Of a DNA stretch of 32,619 nucleotides, positions 7,327 to 14,757 are shown piece after piece. Numbering within the stretch: position 1 is the stretch's first letter; every line of letters begins with the position of its first letter. The stretch spans positions 1-32,619 of the forward strand of contig CALXFK010000070.1 in the NCBI GenBank assembly GCA_944387575.1, given 5' to 3'. This stretch comes from an uncultured Clostridia bacterium (lineage in GTDB: Bacteria; Bacillota; Clostridia; Oscillospirales; JAAYOS01). The notes below the pieces were generated by a model, which did not search any database, had not been told where the DNA came from, and worked only from the letters and a program-made list of their open reading frames with translations. Made by a program: the position numbers and the translations under genes.

Positions 7327-8391
7327 TCACCCCTCCTTGCCAAGACTTATATAGTCGGCGAGCCTGCCCACCGGCTCGGTGACTATTTTGCACTCTCCGA
7401 TTCTCACCGGCAGCACAATGGCTATCTCGTCGGCAAGCCGCTTCTTGTCGCCGAGCGCCGCCCGCATGAGTGCGTCCGCCGGATAGTCGGTGCGTGTGGG
7501 AAGCGACCACCGCTCGAGCACCGAGCAGATGTCCGCCGCTGTTCCGCGCTCGGTCAGTCCCATAGCCTCCCCAGCGCGCGCAATCATCGCCATTCCGGCG
7601 GCAACCGCATACCCGTGCCGCACCGTGTACCCGCTGCACCGCTCAATTGCGTGCCCGATCGTGTGACCAAGGTTCAGCAGCCTCCGCTCGCCCCGGTCGT
7701 GCTCGTCGTGTGCTACCACCTCAGCCTTGTAGGACACGCAGCGCTCTACCACCTGGCAGAGCTCGGAGGCGGCGAACTCTCCCCTGAACAACTCAAAAAG
7801 TTCCCGGCTGAACAGCACACCGTACTTCACCGCCTCCGCCATCCCGCCGGCGAACTCCTCCGGCGGCAGCGTCTCAAAGGTGGTGGTGTCGCAGACGACG
7901 AGTGACGGCTGCGAGAATGCACCCACGAGGTTCTTTCCCTCAGCGAGGTTCACCGCCGTCTTGCCGCCAACCGACGAGTCAACCGCGGCGAGAAGGGTGG
8001 TCGGGAGTTGGACGCATCGCACACCGCGCAGGTATACCGCCGCCGCAAATCCGGCGATATCCCCGGTCACCCCGCCGCCGAGCGCCACCACGACGTCCGA
8101 CCGGGTGAACTGGCGCTGCGCGAGAAATTCGAGGATTCCGCCGAGCACACCGAGGTTCTTCGAATTCTCCCCCGCATCGATGACGTAGCTCTCCGCGCCT
8201 ATGCCCGCATCGGCAAGCGAATCGAGCACCTGCTCCAGATAGAGCTGCGCGACGTTCGAGTCGGTCACCACAGCCGCGCGGCAACCACCCACGACTCCAC
8301 GTATCAACTCTCCGCATTGTCCGAGCAGCCCGCCACCGATCTCGACCGGGTAACCCTCTCCCACCTTCACCGTAACAGTGTGCCGGGTCAT
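7327..8391 (-). CDS. aroB: 3-dehydroquinate synthase
   Basis: A 354-residue NAD- and metal-dependent enzyme that cyclises DAHP to 3-dehydroquinate, the second pathway step. It shows the NAD-binding GGGVTGD (105-111), the long family signature PTTLLAAVDSSVGGK (130-144), and the metal ligands E186 (in AEAVKYG), H243 (in NLGHTIGHAIE) and H259 (in RHGYAVAAGM). Length is normal for AroB. The ATG follows AAGGAGAG by 6 nt and sits 36 nt after the aroF stop, the widest gap in the operon; no promoter or terminator is evident in that gap. Confidence 0.97.
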   Translation of the reverse strand: MTRHTVTVKVGEGYPVEIGGGLLGQCGELIRGVVGGCRAAVVTDSNVAQLYLEQVLDSLADAGIGAESYVIDAGENSKNLGVLGGILEFLAQRQFTRSDVVVALGGGVTGDIAGFAAAVYLRGVRCVQLPTTLLAAVDSSVGGKTAVNLAEGKNLVGAFSQPSLVVCDTTTFETLPPEEFAGGMAEAVKYGVLFSRELFELFRGEFAASELCQVVERCVSYKAEVVAHDEHDRGERRLLNLGHTIGHAIERCSGYTVRHGYAVAAGMAMIARAGEAMGLTERGTAADICSVLERWSLPTRTDYPADALMRAALGDKKRLADEIAIVLPVRIGECKIVTEPVGRLADYISLGKEG

Positions 8392-8427
8392 TTTCGTCTC
8401 TCCTTTCCACCTTTACATTTCACGCGC

Positions 8428-9438
8428 TTAGACCGCCTGCCGCATTGCGTCGGACAACACGTGCAGCCGCCGCGCGAGCGCGTCGAACGCCTGCGGGCGT
8501 ATAGACTGCGGACCGTCGCAGAGCGCGTGGGGCGGGTCGTTATGCACCTCGATTATCAGACCGTCCGCCCCTGCTGCGACCGCCGCACACGCGAGCGGAG
8601 CGACAAGCGCGCTGCGACCAGAGGAGTGACTCGGGTCGATTATGACCGGCAGATGCGAGAGCTCCTTGAGCACCGGTGCCGCCGCGACGTCCATTGTGTT
8701 GCGGGTGTAGGTCTCGAAGGTGCGGATGCCGCGCTCGCAGAGGATTACCTGCTCGTTTCCACCCGCCATTATATACTCGGCGCTCATCAGCAGTTCCTCA
8801 TACGTCGACGACAGCCCGCGCTTGAGCAGTATCGGTTTCTTTGCCTGCCCGAGCTCGCGAAGCAGCTCGAAGTTCTGCATGTTTCGCGCGCCCACCTGTA
8901 TTACGTCCACGTCGTCGAAGAGCGGGAGCTGCGAGATGTCCATTATCTCGCTTACCACCGGCAGACCGGTGAGCTTCTTTGCAATCGAGAGCAGCCTCAG
9001 CCCCTCGCCGCGGAGCCCCTGGAACGAGTACGGCGAGGTGCGGGGCTTGAACGCGCCGCCGCGGAGCATCGTCGCACCGCTCGCCTTGACGCTCTTAGCT
9101 ATCTCGCATATCTGTTCCTCTGACTCGACCGAGCACGGTCCCGCGATGAGAGTGAGCGTGCCGCCGCCCACCTGAGTGTCCCCAACTTTGATGACCGTGT
9201 CCTCCGGGTGGAACTTACGCCCGGCGCTCTTGTACGGCTCCTGAACCCGGCGCACCGCCTCAACTATCTCCATCGCGCTTATGAGGTCGATATCCAGCCG
9301 CGATGTGTCTCCGACAAGACCGAGAATCGTCTGCGTGGTCCCCACCGTCTTATGTACCTCTACTCCCTTGCCCGAGAGCCAGTTTACAAGACTGTCGAGC
9401 TGAGCCTTATCCGAATCCTTTTTAAGTATGATAACCAT
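8428..9438 (-). CDS. aroF: DAHP synthase, type I-beta, with N-terminal ferredoxin-like regulatory domain
   Basis: A 336-residue enzyme that condenses phosphoenolpyruvate and erythrose-4-phosphate into DAHP, the first committed aromatic step. Residues 1 to about 70 form the small ferredoxin-like (ACT-resembling) domain of the Thermotoga-type enzyme, where Tyr and Phe act as feedback inhibitors in characterised homologues. The barrel carries GPCSVES (100-106), KPRTSPYSFQG (131-141), VGARNMQN, LLKRG, CERGIRTFE and IDPSHSSGR. GGAGG is 7 nt before the ATG. It is the first structural gene after the Phe-codon leader and terminator at 9465-9625, so its expression should fall when phenylalanyl-tRNA is abundant. 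The symbol follows common usage; other annotations say aroG or aroA. Confidence 0.95.
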   Translation of the reverse strand: MVIILKKDSDKAQLDSLVNWLSGKGVEVHKTVGTTQTILGLVGDTSRLDIDLISAMEIVEAVRRVQEPYKSAGRKFHPEDTVIKVGDTQVGGGTLTLIAGPCSVESEEQICEIAKSVKASGATMLRGGAFKPRTSPYSFQGLRGEGLRLLSIAKKLTGLPVVSEIMDISQLPLFDDVDVIQVGARNMQNFELLRELGQAKKPILLKRGLSSTYEELLMSAEYIMAGGNEQVILCERGIRTFETYTRNTMDVAAAPVLKELSHLPVIIDPSHSSGRSALVAPLACAAVAAGADGLIIEVHNDPPHALCDGPQSIRPQAFDALARRLHVLSDAMRQAV

Positions 9439-9454
9439 CTAAATACCTCCATTA

Positions 9455-9492
9455 TCAAAACAAAAACCCCGCAGCCGCAAGGCTGCGAGGTT
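9455..9492 (-). terminator. Attenuator terminator upstream of aroF
   Basis: On the minus strand AACCTCGCAGCC (9492-9481) pairs over 12 bp, with one G-U, to GGCTGCGGGGTT (9476-9465) around a 4-nt loop. TTTTTGTTTTG (9464-9454) follows. It ends 16 nt before the aroF start codon and lies inside the operon leader, so it must be conditional for the operon to be expressed. Confidence 0.93.
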
Positions 9493-9604
9493 GTGCGCTC
9501 TCTGAAAGCCGGTCCCTTCTGCGCTGCAACTCTTACTCTTCAGCCAAACGGCAAAAAGCCTTACCAAAAAAGAAGGTAAAGCTAAAAAAGAAAAAGTATG
9601 CAGC
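9465..9604 (-). promoter_or_regulatory. Phenylalanine-responsive transcription attenuator (leader RNA of the aro operon)
   Basis: All three alternative pairings of a ribosome-mediated attenuator can be drawn on the minus strand. Segments 1:2: GCTGCA (9604-9599) pairs with TGCAGC (9528-9523), and ACTTTTTCTTTT (9597-9586) pairs with AAGAGTAAGAGT (9540-9529), giving about 17 bp with G-U pairs, one bulge and one mismatch. Segment 1 contains Phe codons and segment 2 contains the leader stop. Segments 2:3: GAGTTGCAGCGC (9532-9521) with GCGCACAACCTC (9498-9487), a bulged antiterminator. Segments 3:4: the terminator at 9465-9492. A ribosome stalled on Phe codons masks segment 1 and frees 2 to sequester 3; a ribosome reaching the stop masks 2 and lets the terminator form. 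This is inference from geometry that matches the enterobacterial pheL model. Confidence 0.88.
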
Positions 9605-9625
9605 TTTGCAGACGAACTTATTCAT
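9533..9625 (-). CDS. Phe-rich leader peptide of the aromatic operon attenuator
   Basis: A 30-residue ORF, ATG 9625-9623 to TAA 9535-9533, lies between the operon promoter and its conditional terminator. Ten of 30 residues are Phe, and residues 10-20 read YFFFFSFTFFF, with eight Phe in residues 11-20 (codons spanning 9595-9566). The predicted transcript starts about 29 nt upstream. GGAG sits about 10 nt before the ATG, a usable but not ideal ribosome binding site. The peptide is presumably a by-product; its translation is the sensor. A Tyr codon just before the Phe run may add slight tyrosine response. The role follows from composition, position and the surrounding alternative hairpins; no protein function is implied. 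Confidence 0.88.
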   Translation of the reverse strand: MNKFVCKAAYFFFFSFTFFFGKAFCRLAEE

Positions 9626-9660
9626 CGTTAAGCGGCTCCGTTAAAAAATTTTCGTAGCGA

Positions 9661-9689
9661 AGTATACCACACGCCGCCCGCCGAGTCAA
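9661..9689 (-). promoter_or_regulatory. Sigma-A promoter of the aro operon
   Basis: Read on the minus strand: TTGACT (9689-9684), 17-bp spacer, TATACT (9666-9661). The predicted start is near 9654, so the leader is about 215 nt to aroF. The -35 is abutted upstream by two direct repeats of AATTGTGC (9690-9697 and 9700-9707). Confidence 0.92.
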
Positions 9690-9707
9690 GCACAATTCTG
9701 CACAATT
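9690..9707 (-). repeat. Two direct repeats abutting the aro -35 element
   Basis: AATTGTGC occurs twice on the minus strand, at 9707-9700 and 9697-9690, with a 10-bp period (one helical turn). It touches the -35 hexamer and overlaps the tetR stop codon. The placement suits a regulator contacting the same DNA face, but no family is recognised and the pair could be chance. Confidence 0.45.
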
Positions 9708-10320
9708 ATGCTCTCTCGGCGGCGGTATGCTCACACAAATACGTCTCCCTCGGCGCTCCGGCTTCGCATTGCCCGCCCGCGGCTCTAGCTCTCGCTCCCC
9801 CCGAAAGCGCGGTTATCAGCGCTGCTATCTCCTCCGGCGGATCCGCCTCGTCGTCGTTGAGCCACTTGCGGATTATCGCGTACCCTCCCTGGCAGAAGTA
9901 CAGACGTACATACTCCTCCTGCCGCGGCGAGTAGCTCACCGACAGGTTCCCGCCGACAAGGCTACGTATCACCGGCAGCCCGAAGAGCCGTTCGGTAAAC
10001 TGACGGTCATCCACCGCGTTTATCAGCACCCTCCATCGCTGCCTGTTCTGCCCAAGAAAACTCACCACGTCGCGCAGCTTGTCAAAGTCGGTCTCCCCCG
10101 CGACGAGCAGGTTTTTCTCCAGCTCGTCGAAGAGGTCGTTTACAATGTCGGCAAGCAGGTCGTGCTGGCTGCCGTAGTACTTGTAAAATGTTGTCCGGTT
10201 TATCTGAGCGGTCGCGCACAGCTCATACACCGTTATCTTGTCCAGGCTCTTCTCGCCGAGCAGCTCTATTAGCGCGTTTTTCAGCATTGTCTTTGTCAGA
10301 CGCACCCGCTGGTTCTCCAT
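9706..10320 (-). CDS. TetR/AcrR-family transcriptional regulator
   Basis: A 204-residue protein with an N-terminal helix-turn-helix at about residues 29-48 (ITVYELCATAQINRTTFYKY), the standard TetR layout with the recognition helix ending in TTFYKYYG. The rest is a helical ligand-binding and dimerisation region, followed by an Ala/Gly-rich tail of low similarity. It is divergent from the large MMPL transporter, and the 183-bp gap holds a perfect 13-bp inverted repeat over the transporter promoter. The simplest reading is a local repressor of the transporter released by an export substrate or drug. It ends only 17 bases from the aro -35 on the same strand; no terminator is evident between them, so some read-through into the aro operon is possible. 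AAGGAGGGG is 6 nt before ATG. Confidence 0.88.
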   Translation of the reverse strand: MENQRVRLTKTMLKNALIELLGEKSLDKITVYELCATAQINRTTFYKYYGSQHDLLADIVNDLFDELEKNLLVAGETDFDKLRDVVSFLGQNRQRWRVLINAVDDRQFTERLFGLPVIRSLVGGNLSVSYSPRQEEYVRLYFCQGGYAIIRKWLNDDEADPPEEIAALITALSGGARARAAGGQCEAGAPRETYLCEHTAAERA

Positions 10321-10401
10321 ACCGCTCCCCTCCTTATCAACAAATTTAGCTGTTGTGTCGATTTTAACTCATTTACACAAGTCTCTGTTTACTACACAGC
10401 A

Positions 10402-10432
10402 TTTTAAAAACAACAGTTGGTTGTTTTTAAAA
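10402..10432. promoter_or_regulatory. Perfect 13-bp inverted repeat, probable TetR operator
   Basis: TTTTAAAAACAAC (10402-10414) is the exact reverse complement of GTTGTTTTTAAAA (10420-10432), with a 5-bp spacer. The right arm covers the -35 region of the transporter promoter, so a bound dimer would block polymerase. A nine-base copy of the arm core, GTTGTTTTT, recurs at 10479-10487 between promoter and start codon. Confidence 0.75.
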
Positions 10433-10450
10433 CCTCAAGTATATTATAAT
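10421..10450 (+). promoter_or_regulatory. Promoter of the MMPL transporter
   Basis: A consensus TATAAT at 10445-10450 lies 18 bp after a weak -35, TTGTTT (10421-10426), which is inside the right arm of the inverted repeat. The -10 sits in a longer TA-rich palindromic tract that could also support divergent transcription. I could not pick a convincing tetR promoter. Confidence 0.65.
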
Positions 10451-10503
10451 ATATTCAGAACAGGTGTCAACCACTGTTGTTGTTTTTCACGGGGGTGTGT
10501 AAT

Positions 10504-13500
10504 ATGAAGAGAATTGCGGCTGCAATAGTGAAATACAGGTACATTATTTTCTGCGTTATGCTCGCGATCGGGGCGGTATGCGCGCTAATCGCGCCGCGCG
10601 TCGGGATAAACACCGACATGACAAAATACCTTCCGAGCGACTCGCAGATGCGCGAGGGCATGGACATAATGGCCGCCGAATTCCCGGATACCGAGATATA
10701 CCAGACCATCCGCGTGATGTTCACCGGGCTCGCGGATGAGGAAAAGCCGGAGATCGCGGAGCGGATAGGCGCGCTCGAGTACGTCAGCTCGGTCGATTAC
10801 TCGGCGGGCGACCCAGACTACAACAGCGGCGAGCACACTCTCTTCGTGATAAACACCGCATATGATTACGAGTCGCCGGAGGAGGAGGCGATAATGTCCG
10901 CGCTTGACGAGGAGTTTGCGGACTACGACATGGTCTATAAGGACGATAATCCTACCACATCCGAGATACCGCTGCCGGTGCTCGTGATAGCTATCGGGTT
11001 CCTGCTCGTCATACTGTTTGCGATGTGTGCGTCCTGGACCGAACCGGTGCTGTTTATGGCGACTATCGGGCTTGCTATACTGATAAACATGGGCACAAAC
11101 CTCATAATGGGCAGCGTGTCCAGCATAACTTTCTCCATTTCCGCGATATTGCAGCTCGTGCTGTCAATGGACTATTCTATAATCCTCATGAACAGATACC
11201 GTCAGGAGCGCGCATCGGACGCAGAGGGAAGCCGTCCGGAGGCGATGGCGCGCGCACTCTCCGGAGCGTTCAGCTCTATACTTGGCAGCGGCATGACGAC
11301 GGTTGTGGGTCTGCTGATGCTGGTGTTCATGAGCTTTCGCATAGGGCTTGACCTCGGTGTGGTGCTCGCGAAGGGCGTGCTTATGAGCATGATATGCGTG
11401 TTTACGGTGCTGCCCTGCCTGATACTCATGTTCGACCGCGCAATCGAGCGAACCGCGAAGCGCGAGCTGAATATTCCGCTCGAGAAGATTGCGCCGTTCA
11501 GCTTCCGCACCCGCCGGGTGGTGGCGGTCGGGTTCATTGTACTGTTTGTTGTGAGCTGCTTTACCCAGACGCTCACAAAGACGGTGTACACTCTCAAGAC
11601 CGACGACCCGGTCGCGGAGGTATTCACCCCCGCAAACCCGATTGTGCTACTGTACAGCAACAGCGACGAGGCTCAGACGCCCGCTCTTGTGGAATGGGTC
11701 GAGGAGCAGCCCGGCGTCAGTGAGGTTTTCAGCTATTCGAACACGCTCGGCACGAAGTACACCGCAGATGAGCTTGGCGCAATGCTTGGCGAGTTTGGCA
11801 GTGCGGACACGCCCGAGCTTCCCGACGTCTTTATCGATATGCTGCTCTGCGACTACTTCTCGGACGGCGAGACAGGGCGCATGACCGCCTCCGAATTTAT
11901 AGACCTTCTGCTCAAACTTACCGGCGAGGGCAGCGAGTTTGGGGAGTATCTCGACGGTGCGGGGGTGAATGCGGAGCAGCTCGGCGCGCTTGCCAGCTTT
12001 TCCGACCCCGAGCTGCTCACTACCCCGCTCGACGCGGAGGGGCTCGCGGGATTTCTCGGCATCAGCGCCGACCAGGCGGGCGAGCTGCTGCTATACTACT
12101 ACACACTGCACGGCGGCGCCAACCCGGGCAAGCTGACGCTCAGGGAGTTCGTTTCGTTTGTCACCGGCGAGGTCGCGAGCGACCCCGAGTACGGCTCGCT
12201 CATCGACCGGGACACGCTCGCGGGGCTTGAGGAGCTCACGCTATTCACCGATACCGCGAAAATGACCACGCCTGTCGGCTACCGTGACGCCGCGTCAATG
12301 CTCGGCATAGGCGCAGAGGACATGCGGCTGCTTTATATCTGTTACTACGCCGCGCTGTCCGACTACACTCCCCCCGCAATGACGGCGGAGGAGTTCGTCG
12401 AGTTCATTTCGAGCGAGCTTGCAACAAACAAGCTGCTCGCCGAGTATATAGACCAGTCCACCGCCGCAAAGCTCACCACATTCTCCGCCTTCACCGACCC
12501 GGCAAACATCACCGCGCCACGCGGCTCGGAGGAGCTCGCGTCCATTCTCGGGGTGGATGAGGGACTCGTGGAGCAGGTGTTCCGGCTGTATGCCGGGGCA
12601 AGTGAGGACCCACAGGCACTCACCGCATCGCTTGCAGAGTTTACCGCATACATTGCGGAGGAAATTCTTCCGTCCAACCCCGAGCTGTTCGACGAGACTG
12701 CGGCGGCACAGTTCACGCAGCTCAACAGTATAGTTTCGCTCTCCACTTCCGGGGCACAGCTCACTGCGTCAGAGCTTGCCGCGGCGCTTAGTCTTGACGA
12801 GACTGCGGTGCAGGCGGTGTTTGCATACTCCTCCACCGTAGCCGGTAAGGAAGTCACCGCGATGACCCTCCCCGATTTCCTGAGTACCGTCCTCTCCTCC
12901 CCCGACATCTCCGCCCTGCTCCCCGCCGAGACCCTCTCGGCGCTCACCTCCGCCTCCGCCGTCGCATCTACCGCCGCGTCCGGCGCACAGCTCACCGCAG
13001 CGGAGCTTGCCGCCACGCTCGGACTGGACGAGGCACAGGTGTCGCAGCTTCTCGCGCTGCGCGCCGGGCAGCAGGTCGAGATAACCATGTCGCTCTATGA
13101 CTTTGTGGACTTCCTGCTTGCGGGCTCAGGCGAAGGGGGCTCATTTGCCGGGTATCTCCCGGAGGAGACGGTGCGCGAACTGAGCCTTGCGCAGTCTATA
13201 ATGCAGGCGTCGCTTGCAGGCACGCAGCTCAGTTATTCCGAGATGGCTGCCGCGACCGGGCTAGATGCGAACACGGTCAAGCTACTCTACACGATGAGCG
13301 ACGCGACGCAGTCCGCCGACTCCTGGAAGATACCGGTGCGCACCCTGCTCAACTTCCTGCTTTCCGGGAACCTCCCGTCCTCAGCCGAGCTCAGCTCCGC
13401 GCAGACCGCGCAGCTCCGCACCGCTCTGAACATTGTCAACGCCTCGGTCGCGGGAACCAAATACACTCCGGATGCTCTCGCGCAACTTCTCGGGACGGAT

Positions 13501-14658
13501 GCCGCTCAACTTGAGCCGCTCTACCTGCTCTACCTGAACCGCCACGGCGACACCTCCGGCTGGCAGATGTCCCCCGCGGACTTCCTGAAATTCCTGAGCG
13601 TGGAGGTTCTTACCGACGAGACCTTTGCTGACAGCTTCGACGCCGAACAGGCGGAGGGTATACGGCTCGCCGCAGCCATTAGCGACGCGGTGGTAAGCGG
13701 GCGCGAGATGAGCGCATCGGAGATGAGCGCGCTTCTCGGCGCAGACACACTCGACGAAGGCACGGCAGGACTTTTATACCTGTACGCCGCCGCTACGCAG
13801 GCAACCGCTGAACAGAAAGCGGAATGGGCACTCACCCCGCAGGAGCTTGTTGACTACCTCACCGACAGTGTGGCTACCGACCCGCGCTTCGCGCAGTTCA
13901 TCACCGATGACCTTCGCGCCGAGCTGGACACTCTCTCGGCGACGCTCGATGATGCGGCGGGGCAGCTCAAAGGCGCTGAGCACTCGCTTATGTCTATTGA
14001 CACTACTCTTCCCGCCGAGTCGGAGGAAACCTCCGCGTTTATCGAGTCGCTTCTCGCACTGAGCGACGAACTGCTACCCGGTGGGGTGTGGCTGATTGGC
14101 AATTCGCCGATGAACTACGAGATGGAAACCGGGTTTGGCTCTGAGATGCTGCTCATAACCCTGCTCACTGCGATTTCAATTTTCATAGTCGTCGCAGCGA
14201 CCTTCAAGTCGCTCGCGGTGCCGACGGTGCTTGTGCTGATAGTGCAGTGCGGCGTGTTCCTCACAATGACAATCAACGGCATCATCGGGTACAGCGTCTA
14301 CTACCTCGCGCTGATAATAGTGCAGTGTATACTCATGGGTGCGACAATCGACTACGGTATCCTGTTTACCAACTACTACCGCGACATGCGCGCCACCCTC
14401 GGCATACAGGACTCTCTCGCCGCCGCATTCCGCGGCTCTGAGCACACGATTCTCACCTCCGGCGCAATAATGGTGATCGTGACCGCTATTCTCGGGTTTG
14501 CACCGGTTGAGCCGACGATAAGCCAGATCTGCCGCGCGATATCGGTGGGCGCGCTCTGCGCGACGCTGCTAATACTGTTTGTGCTTCCCGGATTTCTCGC
14601 CGCTACCGACCGCTTTGTCGCGGGCAAGCACCACCGCAGTAACAGGGAGGACGCATAG
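10504..14658 (+). CDS. MMPL/RND-superfamily transporter with giant repeat-containing extracytoplasmic loop
   Basis: A 1384-residue membrane protein with two transporter halves. TM1 is about residues 13-31, followed by a first outer loop and a block of helices at about 157-310 containing the proton-relay type DY pair D223-Y224 (SMDYSIILMNRYRQE). TM7 is about 339-355. A second block near the C-terminus has its own DY pair, D1283-Y1284 (GATIDYGILFTNYYRD). This two-DY architecture is that of MMPL proteins, proton-driven exporters of lipids or hydrophobic compounds. Usual family length is 700-1000; here the second outer loop holds nine degenerate repeats of about 80 residues (about 417-1153). Start ATG 10504 is preferred, GGGGGTG lying 6 nt upstream, over an in-frame TTG at 10477. 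Divergent TetR control is likely; the substrate is unknown. Confidence 0.88.
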   Translation: MKRIAAAIVKYRYIIFCVMLAIGAVCALIAPRVGINTDMTKYLPSDSQMREGMDIMAAEFPDTEIYQTIRVMFTGLADEEKPEIAERIGALEYVSSVDYSAGDPDYNSGEHTLFVINTAYDYESPEEEAIMSALDEEFADYDMVYKDDNPTTSEIPLPVLVIAIGFLLVILFAMCASWTEPVLFMATIGLAILINMGTNLIMGSVSSITFSISAILQLVLSMDYSIILMNRYRQERASDAEGSRPEAMARALSGAFSSILGSGMTTVVGLLMLVFMSFRIGLDLGVVLAKGVLMSMICVFTVLPCLILMFDRAIERTAKRELNIPLEKIAPFSFRTRRVVAVGFIVLFVVSCFTQTLTKTVYTLKTDDPVAEVFTPANPIVLLYSNSDEAQTPALVEWVEEQPGVSEVFSYSNTLGTKYTADELGAMLGEFGSADTPELPDVFIDMLLCDYFSDGETGRMTASEFIDLLLKLTGEGSEFGEYLDGAGVNAEQLGALASFSDPELLTTPLDAEGLAGFLGISADQAGELLLYYYTLHGGANPGKLTLREFVSFVTGEVASDPEYGSLIDRDTLAGLEELTLFTDTAKMTTPVGYRDAASMLGIGAEDMRLLYICYYAALSDYTPPAMTAEEFVEFISSELATNKLLAEYIDQSTAAKLTTFSAFTDPANITAPRGSEELASILGVDEGLVEQVFRLYAGASEDPQALTASLAEFTAYIAEEILPSNPELFDETAAAQFTQLNSIVSLSTSGAQLTASELAAALSLDETAVQAVFAYSSTVAGKEVTAMTLPDFLSTVLSSPDISALLPAETLSALTSASAVASTAASGAQLTAAELAATLGLDEAQVSQLLALRAGQQVEITMSLYDFVDFLLAGSGEGGSFAGYLPEETVRELSLAQSIMQASLAGTQLSYSEMAAATGLDANTVKLLYTMSDATQSADSWKIPVRTLLNFLLSGNLPSSAELSSAQTAQLRTALNIVNASVAGTKYTPDALAQLLGTDAAQLEPLYLLYLNRHGDTSGWQMSPADFLKFLSVEVLTDETFADSFDAEQAEGIRLAAAISDAVVSGREMSASEMSALLGADTLDEGTAGLLYLYAAATQATAEQKAEWALTPQELVDYLTDSVATDPRFAQFITDDLRAELDTLSATLDDAAGQLKGAEHSLMSIDTTLPAESEETSAFIESLLALSDELLPGGVWLIGNSPMNYEMETGFGSEMLLITLLTAISIFIVVAATFKSLAVPTVLVLIVQCGVFLTMTINGIIGYSVYYLALIIVQCILMGATIDYGILFTNYYRDMRATLGIQDSLAAAFRGSEHTILTSGAIMVIVTAILGFAPVEPTISQICRAISVGALCATLLILFVLPGFLAATDRFVAGKHHRSNREDA
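11752..13962 (+). repeat. Nine tandem degenerate repeats (about 80 residues) inside the transporter loop
   Basis: The coding sequence repeats a pattern: (T/A)x(L/Y)(T/S)xxELAxxLGLD....(V/L)xxLYxLY, then a (M/L)(T/S)xxEFVxFL helix, then an acidic S/T-D-P stretch and a second helix, before the next TTP or SGAQLT start. Unit starts are at about TKYTADELG, TTPLDAEGL, TTPVGYRDA, TAPRGSEEL, AQLTASELA, AQLTAAELA, TQLSYSEMA, TKYTPDALA and REMSASEMS. They diverge at DNA level, so they are old duplications, and they look all-helical and EF-hand-like in spacing without clear calcium loops. Confidence 0.75.
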
Positions 14659-14671
14659 ACAGGAAAATATA

Positions 14672-14701
14672 TTGCAAATTCTGCAACCGCAGTGGTATAC
14701 T
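14672..14701 (+). promoter_or_regulatory. Promoter for the thioesterase gene
   Basis: TTGCAA (14672-14677), an 18-bp spacer and TATACT (14696-14701), lying in the 99-bp gap after the transporter. The thioesterase can therefore be transcribed on its own, although no terminator separates it from the transporter gene. Confidence 0.7.
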
Positions 14702-14757
14702 AATCGGTAGAAGAAGCGATTGCAACGCTGAAACCTTACACTCAAAGGAGTTTGCAT

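Noticed and set aside
8008..9123. 371-codon plus-strand open frame
   Set aside because: It is antisense to aroB and aroF, with an Arg/His/Leu-rich translation and no start-site signal.
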